Shown: positions 1 to 5,230, counted from the first letter of the stretch. The stretch is DNA of 7,706 nt from Deltaproteobacteria bacterium (GCA_019309665.1 JAFDFV010000072.1:1-7706); one strand, 5' to 3'. Translations and numbers: made by a program. The notes: generated by a model not told the origin, from the letters alone.

Positions 1-19
1 AAACTATTTGGGGAAAACT

Positions 20-1099
20 ATGAGCTTTAAGCCTGATCAAGAGATAGAACACTTTGTCTGTCGATTCTTTGAAACGTACGGAGCGGTGCTGGAAGAGAAT
101 GGTAAAGAATTCGAGGTGCTCTTGTCTGAAAGTCTGTCCGGATTGCTTAAGACGCCCGAACATATTCACATCAACAGGGGCTTTGTTTCAGACACTCCAG
201 ACGCTGATCCTGAGTCCAGGCACACATATTCCATCAATTACGGCTCGCACCTCCTCGAGAAAATGGTCAATGCTGCATGTGCTCACGTTCCCCTGCTTGC
301 CTGTCAGGTCGAGTTTGACTACCTCAAGAGCGCTGGTTTCGAAAGATTGATCAACGAACAGTTTTCCTTTTTTGGAGCCGTGGGAAGTGTGGAAAGCACA
401 GCAAAAATCAAGACAGAATACCTTTTCCTGACGTGTCGTTATATTGCCCAGAGTGACGAACAAAAGGAGGGTCTTGTAAGTCTGATATTTAATCTTGAGA
501 CAGGCGCGCATGTCCCGCATATGGCTGATATGCTCTCCTTGGCAGCCAGGGATTTTAAAACAGAAAAAAAAAGGGTTGCCGCCTGGAAAGACAAACAGAT
601 TAAAGAGATTATGGAATGGATAAGGAGACAAATGAAAGAGAGCATTACAGAGAAGATATGCCCTTTTCAGGAAAGCATGACAAGGAGATTCAGACGGGAT
701 GTGTTAAATCTCGAAGAATATTATGCCGGTCTAAAAGAGGAAATGGAAAAAAGCCTTGAACGACCCGGTCTCTCAGATCAACTGATCAAGGACAGGCAGG
801 AAAAGATCACCCTTCTTCCTGATGAGCTGGCAAGAAAAAAGGATGACCTGTTCAAGAAATACAGCGTCAAGGTAAAAGTGGAACCCTGCAGCGCCATGTT
901 GATTAGTACACCGGCAATTAAGATTCTCTATAAAACATCAATCGGCAAAAAAAGAAAAAATTTTTCTCTGATTTATAATCCGGTTACCAAATCCGTAGAT
1001 CCGCTTGTCTGTCAGAAGTGTGGGAGAAGCGCCACAAACATCTATTTTAATGATCGTCTGCACCAGCTTTGTCCTGCTTGCAGTAGGGAAATGATGTAG
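20..1099 (+). CDS. Uncharacterised protein with C-terminal zinc ribbon
   Basis: A complete protein of 359 residues whose function I do not recognise. The middle (about residues 180-290) is rich in Lys, Glu, Arg and Leu and should form long helices or a coiled coil. The C-terminus carries CQKCG, 16 residues, then CPAC (Cys331, 334, 351, 354), a typical four-cysteine zinc ribbon. There is no signal peptide or membrane segment, so it is probably cytoplasmic. I chose ATG at 20 because GGGG lies six bases upstream; a TTG at 8 is in frame, and the frame is open to the window edge, so an earlier start cannot be excluded. From memory, similar helix-plus-zinc-ribbon proteins occur beside SNF2/RapA-type helicases; that link is a weak inference, and the preceding gene is outside the window. 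Base composition is more balanced than in the AT-rich stretch that follows. Confidence 0.85.
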   Translation: MSFKPDQEIEHFVCRFFETYGAVLEENGKEFEVLLSESLSGLLKTPEHIHINRGFVSDTPDADPESRHTYSINYGSHLLEKMVNAACAHVPLLACQVEFDYLKSAGFERLINEQFSFFGAVGSVESTAKIKTEYLFLTCRYIAQSDEQKEGLVSLIFNLETGAHVPHMADMLSLAARDFKTEKKRVAAWKDKQIKEIMEWIRRQMKESITEKICPFQESMTRRFRRDVLNLEEYYAGLKEEMEKSLERPGLSDQLIKDRQEKITLLPDELARKKDDLFKKYSVKVKVEPCSAMLISTPAIKILYKTSIGKKRKNFSLIYNPVTKSVDPLVCQKCGRSATNIYFNDRLHQLCPACSREMM

Positions 1100-1440
1100 C
1101 TACCCGTTTCCCAAACTGGCAGATAAGGGCATTGAAAAACTTTAACAGCTAACAGCCAAAATAAAATAAACAAGGTCTGTACTACACAAAACATCCATTC
1201 AAGCAGTTCACGTGAAAAGGCCCTGCATCCTGTGTGGTATTCGGAAAGCTTGGCGCCTATAAGTATATTTTCAACAAAGGTTAAAAATCGGTTTGCGATA
1301 TATTTCCAAACTTGAGCCATAACCTCATCGTAGGTTTTGGGCATGTTTAGGGACATCCTATATTGACTAACTCTATTTTGTTCTTTTTCATGGAAAGTTT
1401 GTGGACATCCACTATTCCACTATTATTTTCACAAAATATC
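1100..1440. other. Gap between zinc-ribbon gene and hicA
   Basis: Apart from the glycosyltransferase fragment at 1198-1311, nothing coding is visible here. TAACAGC occurs twice in tandem near 1143-1156. Two short copies of GGACATCC, about 50 bases apart (near 1351 and 1403), lie just downstream of hicA. No clear terminator with a T-run is seen for either flanking gene. Confidence 0.5.
1198..1311 (-). pseudogene. Fragment of family 2 glycosyltransferase
   Basis: Thirty-eight codons on the minus strand read like the central part of a family 2 glycosyltransferase of the dolichol-phosphate mannosyltransferase type. The segments [20 protein letters not shown] and [12 protein letters not shown] match the usual NRFLT-x-VEN-x3[13 protein letters not shown](F/Y)SRE-x-LE block that precedes the C-terminal part. 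The frame stays open on both sides (1042-1356), but the residues before VWKYI and after SRELLE no longer look like the family; the GGGxPxxKY lead-in and the following NSDDFVFDNQ region are missing. The gene's N-terminal nucleotide-sugar site is absent altogether. This is a relic, not a functional gene. The parent family makes polysaccharides or lipid-linked sugars at the cytoplasmic membrane. The open frame's tail overlaps the 3' end of the upstream plus-strand gene, which also argues against expression. Confidence 0.7.
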
Positions 1441-1668
1441 TCAAGCTCTTTCCAGTAATTTAAAATATTTCTCTCTGCTCATTCCAATTACACGCATATT
1501 GTTTTTGATAATGAATGTTGGTATTTTTTTATATTTGGGTATTATCACAGGCCTAACAGCCTCAGGATACCGGTAAATAAGATGGTCCCCTTTTGTCCGA
1601 ACATACACGCATCCAGCCATTTCAAAAATCTTGATCTGAACTTTATAATGGGTCGGATTGATTTTCAT
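1441..1668 (-). CDS. hicA: HicA family toxin (mRNA interferase)
   Basis: A 75-residue protein of the HicA family, toxins with a double-stranded-RNA-binding-like fold that cleave mRNA and tmRNA and are held inactive by HicB. The hallmark is the segment AGCVYVRTKGDHLIYRYPE: the conserved Gly, the basic strand, and the catalytic His (His29) in GDH, where relatives usually read GSH. The C-terminal half (IPKYKKIPTFIIKNNMRVIG) matches the usual VPxHxxKxxxxxTLRxILRxxG region, and length is normal. The start ATG shares one base with the hicB stop codon (TAATG on the minus strand), so translation is probably coupled to hicB and the toxin made in lower or equal amount. The active residues look intact, so this could be a working toxin. 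The gene order, antitoxin first, is one of the two arrangements known for hic loci. Confidence 0.88.
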   Translation of the reverse strand: MKINPTHYKVQIKIFEMAGCVYVRTKGDHLIYRYPEAVRPVIIPKYKKIPTFIIKNNMRVIGMSREKYFKLLERA

Positions 1669-1937
1669 TAGACAGCTACTTCGATAGGTGTAAACCCAAC
1701 CAACTCTTTGCGCACGCTCAATATATCAGTATTAATTTCCTCCAATCCGCACTCTTCAATAAACTGCTCAAATGTTCCCGTCTTTTTTGTCTCTTCAATA
1801 TTGATGAGTATAGCCTCTATGAGATTTTTCTTTGCCTGATGAACATCCTCGCCGCAGGAAGCAATATCCAATTCAGGACAATAAGAAACATACATATTCC
1901 CTTCTTTCCATATCTCCTCAGTCAAACGTATTTTCAT
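1668..1937 (-). CDS. hicB: HicB family antitoxin
   Basis: An 89-residue HicB-type antitoxin, the partner of the HicA toxin that follows it with a one-base overlap. The N-terminal 45 residues show the family's partial RNase H fold pattern: a first strand with EEIWKEGNMYVSYCPELDIA, then SCGEDVHQAKKNLIEAI, which corresponds to the usual CPEL-x-GC-x-G-x(T/S)-x-EEA-x-xNL-x-EAI motif. HicB binds HicA to block its active site and usually represses its own operon. The C-terminus (KELVGFTPIEVAV) is short and has no evident helix-turn-helix or ribbon-helix-helix domain, so autoregulation through this protein alone is uncertain. An excellent Shine-Dalgarno site (AAAGGAGT, seven bases from the ATG) fixes the start, and a promoter lies further upstream. 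Together with hicA this appears to be an intact bicistronic TA operon. Confidence 0.87.
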   Translation of the reverse strand: MKIRLTEEIWKEGNMYVSYCPELDIASCGEDVHQAKKNLIEAILINIEETKKTGTFEQFIEECGLEEINTDILSVRKELVGFTPIEVAV

Positions 1938-1944
1938 GAGCTTA

Positions 1945-1952
1945 ACTCCTTT
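1945..1952 (-). promoter_or_regulatory. Ribosome binding site of hicB
   Basis: AAAGGAGT on the minus strand, seven bases before the hicB ATG; one of the strongest Shine-Dalgarno sites in the window. Confidence 0.75.
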
Positions 1953-1975
1953 TGCAACAGTTTATCCTTTCTAAA

Positions 1976-2005
1976 ATAATAGTATGAGGTTGGGAACAAG
2001 ATCAA
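1976..2005 (-). promoter_or_regulatory. Candidate hicBA promoter
   Basis: On the minus strand a -35-like TTGATC (2000-2005) and a -10-like TATTAT (1976-1981, five of six matches to consensus) are separated by 18 bases. Transcription would begin near 1969, leaving a leader of about 30 bases that contains the hicB ribosome binding site. Predicted from pattern only. Confidence 0.5.
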
Positions 2006-2387
2006 GAGGAATCATTGGTTAAGCAAGCGGGTATTTTAAATTCCAGGGCGCTCAGGCGGGACGCTGGCAACTTTGTCAACTTATTCATCAAGAAGTCCAT
2101 GCTTTTTTAACTGCATTCCACTGATCTTAATCAGGTAACCTGAATCAGCAGATGAATCCAAAATGATCAATTTCTTTTACCTGTACACCCTTTTTAAGAA
2201 GCTCTTTTAACTTTTGCGGGGTCATTCGTTCGATTTAGGTTTAATATGCAGTTCATCTGTTTTGCAAAGCTCTCAGGGTTTTACCCAGCTCCGCCCATTC
2301 GGTTACATAGATTATAAACTGTAATTTCCTGAAATAAATGATTAATAATGAATATCTACGGCTTGAATCTGTGATAAAGACAAATCG
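2006..2387. other. Gap between hicBA and the winged-helix gene
   Basis: About 380 bases without an intact gene. It contains a frameshifted small minus-strand reading frame at 2081-2225, preceded on the same strand by scraps of open frame that end in an ATGA stop/start overlap (2222-2225). The rest (2006-2080 and 2226-2387) shows no feature I can name. Confidence 0.5.
2081..2225 (-). pseudogene. Small unknown gene broken by a frameshift
   Basis: On the minus strand, ATG at 2225 opens MTPQKLKELLKKGVQVKEID, which runs to a TGA at 2147-2145. Overlapping it in another frame is DSSADSGYLIKISGMQLKKH followed by GLLDE and a TAA at 2083-2081. Removing one G near 2162 would join the two into a plausible 47-residue protein. 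The charged, helix-like first half and the smooth continuation suggest a real gene with a one-base change, or a sequencing error. The ATG overlaps a TGA ending another short frame (…KPKSNE), the ATGA overlap common in two-gene operons, so this may be the second gene of a decayed pair. I do not recognise the family. It ends about 75 bases before the hicBA promoter. Confidence 0.4.
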
Positions 2388-2942
2388 TTAAGCCTGTTTT
2401 TTGTTCGCTTCCCAGATCAAAATACGTGGTCGTTTTTCCAGTTTCGAAACAAGGTCGTCAAACTCATTCCTGCTCAGGACAAGTGAGCGTATCTTTCTTT
2501 TTATATATCGTTCAGTTTTTCTGCTCAAATCATTGAGGTAATATTGATCAATATTTCCTACTAACATGAGATCAATAATTCCCGTGTCCTTGCCTTCAGC
2601 ATAGTCATCAATAAGATAAGCCTGTTCCAGATCGCCTAATCTATTGACAATGCTGTCGATTACCTGATCGATGCCCATAACTTTACTTACCATTGATTTG
2701 AGTTCAGGGAAAAGCGGGTGCTTCTGATTTGCCGCATAAAACACCTGTCGCCCGCTTTTTTCAGATTTGAGGAGGCCGGTGTTTGTGAGCTGGTTTAGTT
2801 CTTCTCTAACCGAATTGCTTGAAGCGTTGAATTCCTTGGCCAGTTCTCTCAGGTATGATTTGGTTTTAGGATTAAAGAAAAAGCGGGTAAGCAGCTTGAT
2901 CCTGGTTTTTGATGAGATAAGTCCTGAAAATAGATTTTCCAA
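2388..2942 (-). CDS. Winged-helix regulator with degenerate nucleotidyltransferase domain
   Basis: A 184-residue protein. Residues 8-72 form an ArsR/MarR-like winged helix: SYLRELAKEFNASSNSVREE is the helix-turn-helix and KSGRQVFYAAN the wing. Residues 100-175 resemble the nucleotidyltransferase fold seen in small MNT-like proteins, with YLIDDYAEGKDTGIIDLMLV at the place of the usual GSYARG…DxDLLV. The active-site GS is replaced by DD and the first catalytic Asp by Ile122, so it is probably not an enzyme and may serve in sensing or dimerisation. Such wHTH proteins probably control transcription; in other genomes I recall them next to surface-polysaccharide genes, but no intact target is present here. 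The start is a TTG, supported by AAAGGA seven bases upstream; the protein begins MENLFSGLISSKTRIKLL, as relatives do. No clear promoter or downstream partner was found, so it looks monocistronic. Confidence 0.8.
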   Translation of the reverse strand: MENLFSGLISSKTRIKLLTRFFFNPKTKSYLRELAKEFNASSNSVREELNQLTNTGLLKSEKSGRQVFYAANQKHPLFPELKSMVSKVMGIDQVIDSIVNRLGDLEQAYLIDDYAEGKDTGIIDLMLVGNIDQYYLNDLSRKTERYIKRKIRSLVLSRNEFDDLVSKLEKRPRILIWEANKKQA

Positions 2943-2949
2943 TTCTTAT

Positions 2950-2955
2950 TCCTTT
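2950..2955 (-). promoter_or_regulatory. Ribosome binding site deciding a TTG start
   Basis: AAAGGA on the minus strand, seven bases from the TTG at 2942-2940. It supports this unusual start codon over internal ATGs of the winged-helix gene. Confidence 0.6.
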
Positions 2956-3116
2956 ATTGAACCGTGTGTCTTTACATTCCAGACCCTTAGGATAATACTT
3001 TGTTGCTTTATGGTTCCTATTTTTATTTATTGGCCAACGACCAAACTGAGTCCATCTCCAGCGCCTTGTGCGGTTTTGTTGCTTATCAGTATGTCATTTC
3101 TCGAATCTGACTGCTT

Positions 3117-3275
3117 TTATTCCAGAATATTTTGCCAATAATCTCGGCTTTCAACTGCAAATTTCCATTTCATCCAGTTATTTTCCATTTCATACGAGGC
3201 TTTCTGATTTCTAAAATCATGATCAAATTTTTCAAAATTTTTATTATACTTATTTTATAGATACTCAATTTCCAT
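3117..3275 (-). pseudogene. Antitoxin-like small gene with in-frame stop
   Basis: From ATG at 3275 the minus strand reads MEIEYL, a TAA (3257-3255), then NKYNKNFEKFDHDFRNQKAS and YEMENNWMKWKFAVESRDYW, QNILE and a final TAA at 3119-3117. With the first stop read through it is a 52-codon protein rich in Glu, Lys, Trp and aromatic residues. The pattern of an acidic helix, KYN-x-NFE-x-F, then a (W)M-x-WK-x-A-x-E segment resembles small antitoxin-like proteins paired with DUF6516-, DUF4258- or nucleotidyltransferase-type toxins; this is from memory and moderate at best. The partial truncated gene at 4585 has a comparable RFEAKYNISSKKF stretch. The single stop makes it a pseudogene unless the start is downstream, where no good ribosome binding site is seen. 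A repeat fragment lies just upstream (3290-3337). Confidence 0.5.
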
Positions 3276-3289
3276 TAAATATTCTGATA

Positions 3290-3337
3290 GATGAAACTTT
3301 CCGTGAACACTTACAAATGGAGATAGACGTATACAGA
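3290..3337. repeat. Dispersed repeat fragment (copy C)
   Basis: Bases 3290-3316 are identical to 7162-7188, the right end of repeat copy B plus its flank, starting GATGAAACTTTCCGTGAACA. Bases 3317-3337 (ATGGAGATAGACGTATACAG…) match 7219-7239 with one difference. Between these two blocks copy B has roughly 30 extra bases that are absent here. The left 130 bases of the full repeat are missing. It sits just upstream, in minus-strand sense, of the degenerate antitoxin-like gene. Confidence 0.85.
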
Positions 3338-3497
3338 TAAACACAATGAGAAAGATTCAATTAGCGGCAAAACTGTTACTTGAACCTGAATCTTCCACAT
3401 AGGCCATTTTCCTAACGGCCCTTATTTAACCTTATCACGGTAATTAATTCCGACTTTTTACGAGGGCATCATTTGTTAACAGTATTAAATTTTCCAA

Positions 3498-3548
3498 TTA
3501 AGGGGTTTCATTATCTTGGAACAGTTCTTTATTTTGATGCAGTTTCAA
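3498..3548 (-). pseudogene. 5' stub of AbiEii-type toxin
   Basis: One base after the AbiEi-like stop codon, a minus-strand TTG opens MKLHQNKELFQD, followed by NETP and a TAA. The first twelve residues match the usual N-terminus of AbiEii/AbiGii nucleotidyltransferase toxins (K-L-H-x-(N/D)-K-E-L-F-x-(D/E)). After FQD the resemblance stops; the following nucleotidyltransferase core, with its GG(T/S) and D-x-D motifs, is missing. In AbiE systems the toxin gene follows the antitoxin gene with little or no gap, exactly as here. I conclude that the toxin gene was deleted just inside its start, leaving its antitoxin behind. The match is short, but position, strand and spacing all agree. Confidence 0.6.
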
Positions 3549-3549
3549 C

Positions 3550-4275
3550 CTATTTAATATTCCATTTCGTTACTGTTGAAAGAAGTTGTTTGTATATTCC
3601 CAAATCGTAAACTGTCAGCGGATTCAGGCTTTGTTTTAATTGACTTATGTCCTGTCCGTTTTTTAATTTTTCCAATATGGCTCCGAGAAATGCACGGGTT
3701 CGAGGAGGATATTCCAGGGCGTACTTAATGAGTTGTAAAATATCTTTCTGTTTTAGTCCTTTTATGAAATTCAAGAGATAAGCTACAGCCATAGCCTTAT
3801 CCAAATCTGGGATTTTTTTGAAATCCTTCAATACATCAAGTATTTCAAGCAGATGGAAATTGTCATTTGTAACATTTATATAACTTTTCACCCTCCTCAC
3901 TTTTACATTGCCGATTTGGGTTCGAATTTCTTTAACCTTGCTTGAAACCTTTATATCTTTTGGAACCTGGATAGTTAACCCCATTCTGTTATATAATGCA
4001 GTTCCTGTCATATAAGCGATTCTTTTGTCTCCATTGAACAGATATGGACGTAACAGTTCTTCTTCTCTTGGTTTCAGTTCTCCAAAAACAGTTTTCTTTG
4101 GTTTGTAGAAGACCCCTGTTGAAATGCGCTTTATAATTTTTTTTGCAATCAGTCTCTCAATGGCTTTTGTCGCAGCGCCATACTCCTCATTTGGAATACA
4201 CAGATGCTGATACTTAAACGTGGTGCCCACAGGTATTTTATTGATTTTTCTACTTACTTTTTCAGATATTTTCAT
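3550..4275 (-). CDS. AbiEi-like antitoxin (DUF6088 family), orphan
   Basis: A 241-residue protein of the AbiEi/DUF6088 type, antitoxins of AbiE type IV TA and phage-abortive systems, which act mainly by repressing the operon and countering the nucleotidyltransferase toxin. Residues 1-60 form a winged helix (SEKVSRKINKIPVGTTF, a recognition helix around AATKAIERLIAKKIIKR, wing STGVFYKPK). Residues 86-105 carry the family's RIAYMTGTALYNRMGL-x-x-QVP block, followed by a strand-rich middle and a helical C-terminal domain. A GTG at 4296 is in frame, but the predicted transcription start near 4301 leaves almost no leader for it; ATG at 4275 gives the normal MxISEK start, though neither has a good Shine-Dalgarno site. 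The toxin that should follow survives only as about 12 codons at 3548-3498. A perfect inverted repeat overlaps the promoter, consistent with autoregulation. Confidence 0.82.
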   Translation of the reverse strand: MKISEKVSRKINKIPVGTTFKYQHLCIPNEEYGAATKAIERLIAKKIIKRISTGVFYKPKKTVFGELKPREEELLRPYLFNGDKRIAYMTGTALYNRMGLTIQVPKDIKVSSKVKEIRTQIGNVKVRRVKSYINVTNDNFHLLEILDVLKDFKKIPDLDKAMAVAYLLNFIKGLKQKDILQLIKYALEYPPRTRAFLGAILEKLKNGQDISQLKQSLNPLTVYDLGIYKQLLSTVTKWNIK

Positions 4276-4307
4276 TTTCGTATTATTGTATTTCACATTT
4301 TGTAGGG

Positions 4308-4336
4308 AGCATATGGAAAATACGATGTTTTGTCAA
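4308..4336 (-). promoter_or_regulatory. Promoter of the AbiEi-like gene
   Basis: On the minus strand TTGACA (4336-4331, perfect -35) and TATGCT (4313-4308, four of six -10 matches) are spaced by 17 bases. The predicted start near 4301 gives a leader of about 26 bases to ATG 4275. The -35 box lies inside the left arm of the 4328-4363 palindrome. Confidence 0.6.
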
Positions 4337-4363
4337 GTATTTTCCGGACAATACTTGACAAAA
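4328..4363. promoter_or_regulatory. 14-bp perfect inverted repeat, candidate operator
   Basis: TTTTGTCAAGTATT (4328-4341) and its exact reverse complement AATACTTGACAAAA (4350-4363) flank an eight-base centre that itself contains the palindrome TCCGGA. The left arm covers the -35 box of the AbiEi-like gene. AbiEi proteins are known to bind inverted repeats at their own promoter, so an operator is the most likely role. A hairpin in RNA is possible too, but no T-run follows on either strand. Confidence 0.7.
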
Positions 4364-4372
4364 TGAGCATTG

Positions 4373-4576
4373 GAGGAGTCGAACCTCCCTTTCAAAACAA
4401 ACTTTCCGTTTTTGTGTAATCTCCCCGAGCCAGAATGATGGGGAATTGCCAAAACAGGCGGCAAGACGAAGAGCCGTGTCCGTGGTTATACTCCTTTTAC
4501 AATGGACTATTTCATTGATCCGGCGCGGAGAAACACCAAGGTTTCTGCCAAGCTGATTCTGGCTTATGTTCAATGG
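4373..4576 (-). pseudogene. HigA-type antitoxin fragment
   Basis: Sixty-eight minus-strand codons match the XRE-family antitoxin HigA (VapI). PLNISQNQLGRNLGVSPRRI, then NEIVHCKRSITTDTALRLA and FGNSPSFWLG cover the helix-turn-helix and the family's FGTSPEFWLNLQ signature. After FWLG the usual LQxxYDLEVA segment is missing and the frame passes to EITQKRKVCFEREVRLL, where EREV-x-x-L resembles the true HigA end, so there may be an internal deletion. The N-terminal 20 or so residues (the HPGEILxEEFL region) are absent; the sequence before PLN is instead the antisense of the plus-strand gene at 4585. The stop is lost too, the frame running on through the AbiEi promoter palindrome to 4283. No higB toxin is visible. 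HigA normally binds DNA as a repressor of higBA; this remnant lacks both ends and is most likely dead. Confidence 0.72.
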
Positions 4577-4584
4577 AGGTAAGG

Positions 4585-4750
4585 ATGGCAGAGATAGTAT
4601 TGAAAACCGATAGGCCGGATAAGGCCGTTCAAGTTTTGAAAGAAGCCTTGGGAACTGAAACCTTGCGTTTAAAATACAGCCTAAATCTTGCAAAAAAGCG
4701 ACTGAAAAGATTTGAAGCAAAATACAATATTTCATCAAAGAAATTCATGA
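4585..4750 (+). pseudogene. 5' part of an antitoxin-like gene, truncated
   Basis: From ATG 4585, four bases after GGAGGT, the plus strand reads MAEIVLKTDRPDKAVQVLKE, then ALGTETLRLKYSLNLAKKRL and KRFEAKYNISSKKFMN. This looks like the N-terminal half of a small antitoxin-type protein with a long amphipathic helix and the (K/R)RFE-x-KY-x-(M/I)SS-x-x-F motif; relatives I recall continue with an acidic segment and an (E/D)W-x-x-E helix of 30-40 residues. Here the match ends near 4750 and the frame then merely runs antisense through the CopG gene to 4929. An in-frame ATG at 4573 is an alternative start. The 5' end abuts the truncated HigA fragment in opposite orientation, and the 3' end abuts brnA, so both sides are recombination joints. 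Family assignment is from memory, so moderate. Confidence 0.5.
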
Positions 4751-4776
4751 ACGTGGGTAGTGCCGATTATTCCTAT

Positions 4777-5058
4777 TTACTTATGGTCGCCTTTCCTCCC
4801 AGCCTTGTGTGTCATCTCATCTTCAATGCCCTTTGCAAGCAGATATCTTATATATGCGCTGTAAGACAGGCTCCTCTTTTTCGCAAGCATCTTGACTTTC
4901 TGAAGTACAAGTGGGTCAAATTTGATTGAAACAGGTTTTAGTTTTGGCCTTTTAAAAGTATCTTTGGATTCTAAAAGATCCTCCCAATAATCCCCAATTG
5001 AGTTTCTTTCCCAGAATCTTATCTCTTCTTTTGCTGTTTTGAAATCAGGCAATTTCAT
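4777..5058 (-). CDS. CopG/BrnA-like antitoxin
   Basis: A 93-residue ribbon-helix-helix protein, the antitoxin half of a BrnTA-like system. The N-terminal tail MKLPDFKTAKEEIRFWERNS with GDYWEDL corresponds to the family's K-x-P-x-F-x-x-E-x-E-x-x-FWE-x-x-D-x-x-DY motif, which contacts the toxin. Residues 39-77 are the DNA-binding part: the strand KLKPVSIKFD, helix VLQKVKMLAKKRSL, helix SYSAYIRYLLAKGI. As a dimer it would neutralise BrnT and repress the operon. An upstream frame stays open to 5160, but homology begins at Met 5058. Only a weak AAGG lies 13 bases before that ATG; normally translation would be coupled to the toxin gene, whose remnant (5125-5045) overlaps this start by 14 bases. The protein itself appears complete and may be expressed from the 5131-5160 promoter. 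Confidence 0.78.
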   Translation of the reverse strand: MKLPDFKTAKEEIRFWERNSIGDYWEDLLESKDTFKRPKLKPVSIKFDPLVLQKVKMLAKKRSLSYSAYIRYLLAKGIEDEMTHKAGRKGDHK

Positions 5059-5125
5059 TAAACACGCCGTGCCTTGCAATATGTTCGATATTATTATCGA
5101 ACCATTCAAATTCTCTAATCTCCAT
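5045..5125 (-). pseudogene. N-terminal stub of BrnT-like toxin
   Basis: From ATG 5125 the minus strand reads MEIREFEWFDNNIEHIARHG, VFNEIA and then TGA at 5047-5045. The first 22 residues match the N-terminus of BrnT/DUF497 toxins of the subgroup with (I/V)REF-x-W-x-D-x-NIEHIARH-x-V. BrnT is a small RNase-like toxin of about 90 residues; the remaining 65-70, including the catalytic region, are missing. The open frame overlaps the start of the CopG antitoxin in another frame, whereas an intact pair has the whole toxin before brnA. The simplest explanation is a deletion from about codon 23 of brnT to near the start of brnA. The predicted transcription start sits at the ATG itself. Thus the toxin is lost and its antitoxin spared, as in the neighbouring AbiE locus. 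Confidence 0.65.
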
Positions 5126-5130
5126 ATTAA

Positions 5131-5160
5131 ATTATTACAAAAAGGTATAGTTATTGTCAA
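5131..5160 (-). promoter_or_regulatory. Promoter of the brnT remnant/brnA
   Basis: Minus-strand TTGACA (5160-5155, perfect) and AATAAT (5136-5131, five of six) are 18 bases apart; TAATAA with 17-base spacing is an alternative reading. Transcription would begin about at the brnT ATG, giving almost no leader. Confidence 0.6.
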
Positions 5161-5230
5161 GGCTGAACCAGCAATTCCCGATTTGTATTTAAACCTATCT
5201 GTGCCTGCCCCGCCCGCCCCGTAGCTCCGG

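Larger units (their letters stand above)
2943..3497. other. Gap with degenerate antitoxin and repeat fragment
   Basis: No intact gene. It holds the broken antitoxin-like gene at 3117-3275, the repeat fragment at 3290-3337, and a small hairpin at 3402-3420 (GGCCATT, five bases, AACGGCC, with one G-T pair). The hairpin has no T-run after it, so I do not call it a terminator. From 2956 to 3116 and from 3421 to 3497 I see nothing I can name. A long plus-strand open frame at 2767-3141 is only the antisense of the genes here. Confidence 0.5.

Noticed and set aside
188..645. Minus-strand open frames inside the first gene
   Set aside because: Antisense shadows of the zinc-ribbon gene without ribosome binding sites or recognisable motifs.
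2767..3141. Plus-strand open frame of 124 codons
   Set aside because: It is antisense to the winged-helix gene, which has clear family similarity; the translated product looks like nothing known.
4366..4391. tRNA T-arm-like sequence (GGAGG-TTCGACT-CCTCC on the minus strand), a possible attachment site
   Set aside because: No anticodon or D arm is nearby and the acceptor strand does not pair with anything; the bases code the EREVRLL end of the HigA fragment, so the likeness is probably coincidence.
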